A DNA stretch of 64,000 nt, from NCBI RefSeq assembly GCF_900100765.1, contig NZ_FNFO01000001.1:806001-870000 (forward strand), read 5' to 3'. Under the pieces are notes generated by a model. It searched no databases, was not told where the DNA came from, and worked only from the letters and a program-made list of their open reading frames with translations. The DNA is from Catalinimonas alkaloidigena (GTDB lineage: Bacteria > Bacteroidota > Bacteroidia > Cytophagales > Flexibacteraceae). How positions within the stretch are numbered: position 1 is the stretch's first letter; every line of letters starts with the position of its first letter. Of the stretch, positions 62,253-64,000 are shown piece by piece. Position numbers and translations under genes: made by a program.

Positions 62253-64000
62253 TTACAGTGAAAAATTCAGGTTGAAGCCCACGCTGCGGGTCGAGAGGAT
62301 CTGGCCGCTTTCGATGCCCTGCACGTTGCTGTCGCTGCTGTAGTAGCTGCTTTCCGGGTCGATGTGCGGCACGTTGCTGTGCAGCAGCAGCAGGTTGCGG
62401 CCTACGGCCGAGAGCGTCACGTTCCGGAACGGCAGTTTGCCGAACACACGATCGGGAATCTGGTACCCCAGCCGCACCTCGCGCAGCTTCACGAAACTGC
62501 CGTCGAAGATGTTTGCTTCGTTGTTGTAGAGGCCGTAGAGGGTCTGGTAGTAGCGCTGCCCGTCGACACGCACATCGTTCGGGACGTACTGCGGATTCTC
62601 GTCGGTGCCGGTATTCATCGTGCCTTCGCCCACAATGCCGGTTTCGCGTCCTTCGACCGTTTCGGCCAGCACGCCCGTGTAGCGCCCGATGTTGACCGTT
62701 TGCGAGAACAGGTCGCCGCCGTGGCGCACGTCGATCAGCGTGTAAAGCGTCAGCCCTTTATAAGTGAACGTGTTGGCAAAGCCCCCCAGCCAGTCAGGCG
62801 TGAAGTTGCCGAGGATGGCCCGCTCGGAAGCGAGTTGCGGAATGCCGTCGACGTGGACGATGTTGCCGTCCGGGTCGCGCAGGTAAGGCGTGCCGAAGAA
62901 CGTGCCGTACGGCTGCCCGACGCGCGCTTCGATGCTCATGCCCCGGATGCTACCCAGCTGGTAGGTGGTCAGGCCGTCGGCCAGCGACACTACCTGGTTG
63001 CGGTTGCGCGCGAAGTTGACCCCGATGTCCCACTGGAACGAGTTTTCGAGCTTGACGGGCGTCAGGTTCAGTTGCACTTCCACGCCTTTGTTTTGGATCT
63101 CGCCGGCGTTCAGAATCTTGTCGTTGAAGCCCGAGGCCTGCGAGACGTTCACGTTCAGGATCTGGTTGCGTGAAATCTGGTTGTAATAGGTTACATCCAG
63201 CCCGATCCGGTTGTTGAAGAAGCGGATGTCGGCACCCACTTCGGTCCCCGTCGTGATTTCCGGCTTCAGGTCGGCGTTGTTGATCGTGTTGCTGACCGAT
63301 ACCGACGAATTGGTGTTCCACGGATCTTCGTACGAGAGGATCTGCTGGAGGCGGTACGGATCGGTGTCGTTCCCTACTTGTGCGATGCTGGCCCGCACCT
63401 TGGCAAACGACAACACGCGCGTCGACATCGGGATCAGGTCGGTGACCACCGCGCTCAGCGACGCCGACGGATAGAAGTAAGAGCGGTTAGCCGCCGGCAG
63501 TGTGCTCGACCAGTCGTTGCGGCCGGTCAGTTCCAGGAAGATGGCGTTGCGGTAGGCCAGCTGGGCCGAGCCGTAGAGGCTGTTGACCACCTTCTTTGTG
63601 TACGAGTTGGCCACCTCGGGGCGCAGCAGCGAGTTGCCGATGTTGTAAACACCCGGGATGGCCAGTTGGGCGGCGTACATGTAGTCGCGACGGTACTCGT
63701 TCATGCGGTTGTTGCCGCCCAGGTTGGCCGACACTTCGAAGTCGCCACCCAGTTTCGGCGTGATCGAGAACAGAAAGTCAGAGTTGGTTTCCTGCGCCAC
63801 ATACACGTCCTCGCTGTAGCTGCTGAAACGGCTCTTGTTCATCCGGGCAATGCGGTTCTGCCGCCGGTCGCCGAAGAAGTCGGTACCGGTCCGGACAAAC
63901 AGGTTCAGCCAGTCGGTAAACTCATACGTCACCATCACGTTCCCGAACAGCCGGTCTTTCTGGTTGGCGCGGGTGCTTTCGGTCAGCGCGTAATAGGGGT
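62253..64000 (-). CDS. SusC/RagA-type TonB-dependent transporter, partial
   Basis: C-terminal 582 codons of a SusC-type barrel; the 5' part lies beyond the right edge. The frame is open to base 64000, with PYYALTESTRANQKDRLFGN preceding the first in-frame start-like codon at 63938, so that codon is internal. Barrel features include LTGRNDWSSTLPAANRSYFY and ELGADIRF-like strands (VGADIRFFNNRIGLDVTYYN). The C-terminus STRSVGFNLNFSL is a normal barrel end. It pairs with the SusD-like gene that follows after 122 bases. Confidence 0.94.
   Translation of the reverse strand, partial: PYYALTESTRANQKDRLFGNVMVTYEFTDWLNLFVRTGTDFFGDRRQNRIARMNKSRFSSYSEDVYVAQETNSDFLFSITPKLGGDFEVSANLGGNNRMNEYRRDYMYAAQLAIPGVYNIGNSLLRPEVANSYTKKVVNSLYGSAQLAYRNAIFLELTGRNDWSSTLPAANRSYFYPSASLSAVVTDLIPMSTRVLSFAKVRASIAQVGNDTDPYRLQQILSYEDPWNTNSSVSVSNTINNADLKPEITTGTEVGADIRFFNNRIGLDVTYYNQISRNQILNVNVSQASGFNDKILNAGEIQNKGVEVQLNLTPVKLENSFQWDIGVNFARNRNQVVSLADGLTTYQLGSIRGMSIEARVGQPYGTFFGTPYLRDPDGNIVHVDGIPQLASERAILGNFTPDWLGGFANTFTYKGLTLYTLIDVRHGGDLFSQTVNIGRYTGVLAETVEGRETGIVGEGTMNTGTDENPQYVPNDVRVDGQRYYQTLYGLYNNEANIFDGSFVKLREVRLGYQIPDRVFGKLPFRNVTLSAVGRNLLLLHSNVPHIDPESSYYSSDSNVQGIESGQILSTRSVGFNLNFSL

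Overview
The window is GC-rich chromosomal DNA from a member of the Bacteroidota, most likely order Cytophagales. The evidence is several SusC/SusD outer-membrane pairs, an ECF sigma/FecR anti-sigma pair, secreted proteins with type A and type B type IX secretion C-terminal domains, TAnnTTTG promoter boxes, and few clear Shine-Dalgarno sites. I see no tRNA, rRNA, CRISPR array, transposase or prophage gene. The species cannot be named from the sequence alone.

Layout. 1-4.5 kb: an exported catalase, glutamyl-tRNA reductase (hemA), ferrochelatase (hemH) and an exported ankyrin-repeat protein, which together read as a peroxide-defence and haem-supply group. 4.6-16.3 kb: mixed single genes. These are a deoxynucleoside kinase, a DUF6687-like protein, a large secreted GloVer-repeat protein with two carbohydrate-binding-like modules, a lipoprotein, an NAD(P)-binding oxidoreductase, a Vat-type acetyltransferase, a PH-domain protein, an unrecognised 367-aa protein and an HTTM-like membrane protein with its partner. 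16.6-27.3 kb: four consecutive minus-strand FtsX/MacB-type ABC permeases of about 800 aa, with no ATPase gene nearby. A fifth lies at 44-46.4 kb. The first of the array and the solitary fifth share the same promoter-operator layout.

27.6-44 kb: a polysaccharide-utilisation locus on the plus strand. It holds an ECF sigma factor, a FecR anti-sigma factor, a SusC with an STN signalling domain, a SusD, a VCBS/ASPIC lipoprotein, a small ORF, and secreted GH20 hexosaminidase, GH29 fucosidase and GH35 beta-galactosidase. The enzymes predict attack on a fucosylated glycan carrying terminal HexNAc and galactose. Sensing would run through SusC, FecR and the sigma factor.

46.8-54.5 kb: a flavin/2Fe-2S oxidoreductase, a DUF2459 protein, a type B T9SS surface protein and a TolB-amidohydrolase fusion. 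54.5-64 kb: a GNAT acetyltransferase and two SusC/SusD-like pairs of the SusD-like_2 type. The last SusC runs off the right edge.

The intergenic DNA is unusually structured. It contains a dispersed GAATGA/CTCATTC-rich repeat family with a shared GC-rich core, a palindromic repeat of the TCATCTCGAAC type, a 67-nt hairpin, AACGCT-type degenerate tandem repeats, and several clean intrinsic terminators.
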